From Methanoculleus caldifontis (GTDB lineage Archaea > Halobacteriota > Methanomicrobia > Methanomicrobiales > Methanoculleaceae): a stretch of DNA of 64,000 bases. Numbering within the stretch: the stretch's first letter is position 1; every line of letters starts with the position of its first letter. Position numbers and translations under genes: made by a program. The notes under the pieces were generated by a model, which saw only the letters and a program-made list of their open reading frames with translations, was not told the origin of the DNA and made no database searches. This document shows positions 63,243 to 64,000 of this stretch, piece by piece. The stretch lies in NCBI RefSeq assembly GCF_032842345.1, contig NZ_WBKO01000002.1:144208-208207 (forward strand), given 5' to 3'.

Positions 63243-63554
63243 CCTTGAGTTTCAGGCAGGCCAGACCGCGCCGGAGCAGGAAGAAAGAACGCCATTCTGC
63301 CCCTGAAAGATGTCCGGAGCGCCGGAGTAACCCCGGACACGGACGTCGGGATCCGGGGTGCGAGGTACCGGGTGCGCCAGGGGAAGATTCAAATTAACTT
63401 AACCTCCTCGAAGTGTTAAGAACAATACATTCTGCCGGAGGGCGCGGTCCCGGCGGGGAGTATGCGCTCTCCAGAAGTGTTAGGAGATCCTTCAGAATCG
63501 CCCTGTGCGGCCGGTTCGGCGGCGGTTCGCAGCCCGGGCCGCCTCCATGCCCGG

Positions 63555-63567
63555 CCAAAAAAAGAGG
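63555..63567 (-). terminator. ilvD: U-rich terminator of ilvD
   Basis: Directly after the ilvD stop, the minus strand reads CCTCTTTTTTTGG, a seven-T run typical of archaeal intrinsic termination. Confidence 0.55.
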
Positions 63568-64000
63568 TTATCTCTGGACGGCGCCGAGGTTCGCCTGCTC
63601 GACGGTCTGCGCGTAGCGGGCGAGCACTCCGGTGAGGCGGCGGGCTGGCGGCTTCCATGCCTTCCGCCGCTCCTCGAGGGTTGCCGCATCGACGACGAGG
63701 TCGAGGCTTTTTGCGTAGAGGTCGATCGCGATCTCGTCGCCGTCCTCCACGAGGGCGATCGGCCCGCCGACCGCGGCCTCGGGGGCGACATGCCCGATGC
63801 ACGGGCCGCGGGTGCCGCCCGAGAAGCGCCCGTCGGTCACCAGGGCGACCCGGGAGTAGCCGAGTCCCATCAGCGCCGAGGTCGGCGAGAGCATCTCCGG
63901 CATCCCCGGCCCTCCCCGCGGCCCCTCGTAGCGGATCACGACGACGTCGCCCTCCGCGATCTTCCGGTGGAGGATCGCCTCCATCGCAGCCGTTTCGCCG
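63568..64000 (-). CDS. ilvD: Dihydroxy-acid dehydratase, C-terminal part
   Basis: The gene is cut by the window edge; 143 codons and the stop are visible. The peptide has IlvD signatures [42 protein letters not shown] and [17 protein letters not shown]. The enzyme makes 2-oxo acids in branched-chain amino acid synthesis and uses an Fe-S cluster. Confidence 0.95.
   Translation of the reverse strand, partial: GETAAMEAILHRKIAEGDVVVIRYEGPRGGPGMPEMLSPTSALMGLGYSRVALVTDGRFSGGTRGPCIGHVAPEAAVGGPIALVEDGDEIAIDLYAKSLDLVVDAATLEERRKAWKPPARRLTGVLARYAQTVEQANLGAVQR

Larger units (their letters stand above)
63154..63567. other. Intergenic region between the carbonic anhydrase and ilvD genes
   Basis: This 414-nt stretch has the carbonic anhydrase promoter near its left end and the ilvD terminator at its right end. 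GAAGTGTTA occurs twice (63409-63417 and 63474-63482), about 65 nt apart. No coding sequence is convincing. Confidence 0.4.

Overview
The window is one contiguous piece of a high-GC methanogen chromosome, most likely Methanomicrobiales and probably Methanoculleus or a close relative. This is inferred from gene content: methanogenesis marker protein 14, a group 3-type [NiFe] hydrogenase with hypC/hypA/hypE and a maturation protease, a tetraether lipid synthase-type radical SAM enzyme, CDP-archaeol synthase, archaeal DnaG, and archaeal-type pyrH, pyrC, pyrE, carA/carB, argF and argG. Promoters have archaeal TATA-like boxes, and starts include ATG, GTG and TTG.

Positions 1-12450 carry the end of a phosphate permease gene and a complete type I-E CRISPR-Cas locus: cas3, then casA-casB-casC-casD-casE-cas1-cas2, a leader, and an array of 45 repeats (29 nt) and 44 spacers (32 nt) with an exact 61-nt period. 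Upstream of cas3 lies a separate degenerate two-repeat mini-array with its own TATA-like box and one 32-nt spacer. That spacer matches the casA promoter next to an AAG PAM: positions 1-5, 7-8, 10-11 and 13-14 agree, and two of the three mismatches (6 and 12) fall at positions that are flipped out in Cascade. This looks like a crRNA-resembling autoregulator of the Cascade operon and is the most interesting observation here. A DEDDh (DnaQ-like) exonuclease gene adjoins the trailer end of the array.

Positions 12564-35000 are mostly housekeeping: nth directly behind tRNA-Pro, pyrH, a 51-residue zinc-ribbon gene, a radical SAM enzyme, a Mut7-C RNase, a GT4 glycosyltransferase, a HIT-superfamily transferase divergent from a 1161-residue HEAT-repeat protein, a flavoprotein, msrB, two tandem paralogous envelope proteins, hypCAE, a GNAT-DUF2156-pyrC cluster, a possible structured RNA, DUF167, dnaG and a UPF0058 gene.

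Positions 34529-42453 form a hydrogenase district: a RimK-like ligase, a hydrogenase protease, a module of PATAN-like protein, membrane-anchored roadblock protein and MinD ATPase, then ferredoxin, 4VR protein, hydrogenase small and large subunits and two more roadblock proteins. The repeated roadblock/PATAN domains on both sides suggest a scaffold or positioning system for the hydrogenase; no dedicated F420 or heterodisulfide-reductase partner subunit is present.

Positions 42650-64000 hold an ornithine cyclodeaminase-family dehydrogenase, tes divergent from carS, pyrE-purD-argF, marker 14, argG, a glycine betaine-type ABC transporter with unusual 30-bp-spaced upstream boxes, carB-carA, flavoprotein and thioredoxin-like genes, a beta-carbonic anhydrase and the end of ilvD. 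Two related mosaic repeat elements occupy the intergenic regions near 48.8 kb and 56.6-56.9 kb.
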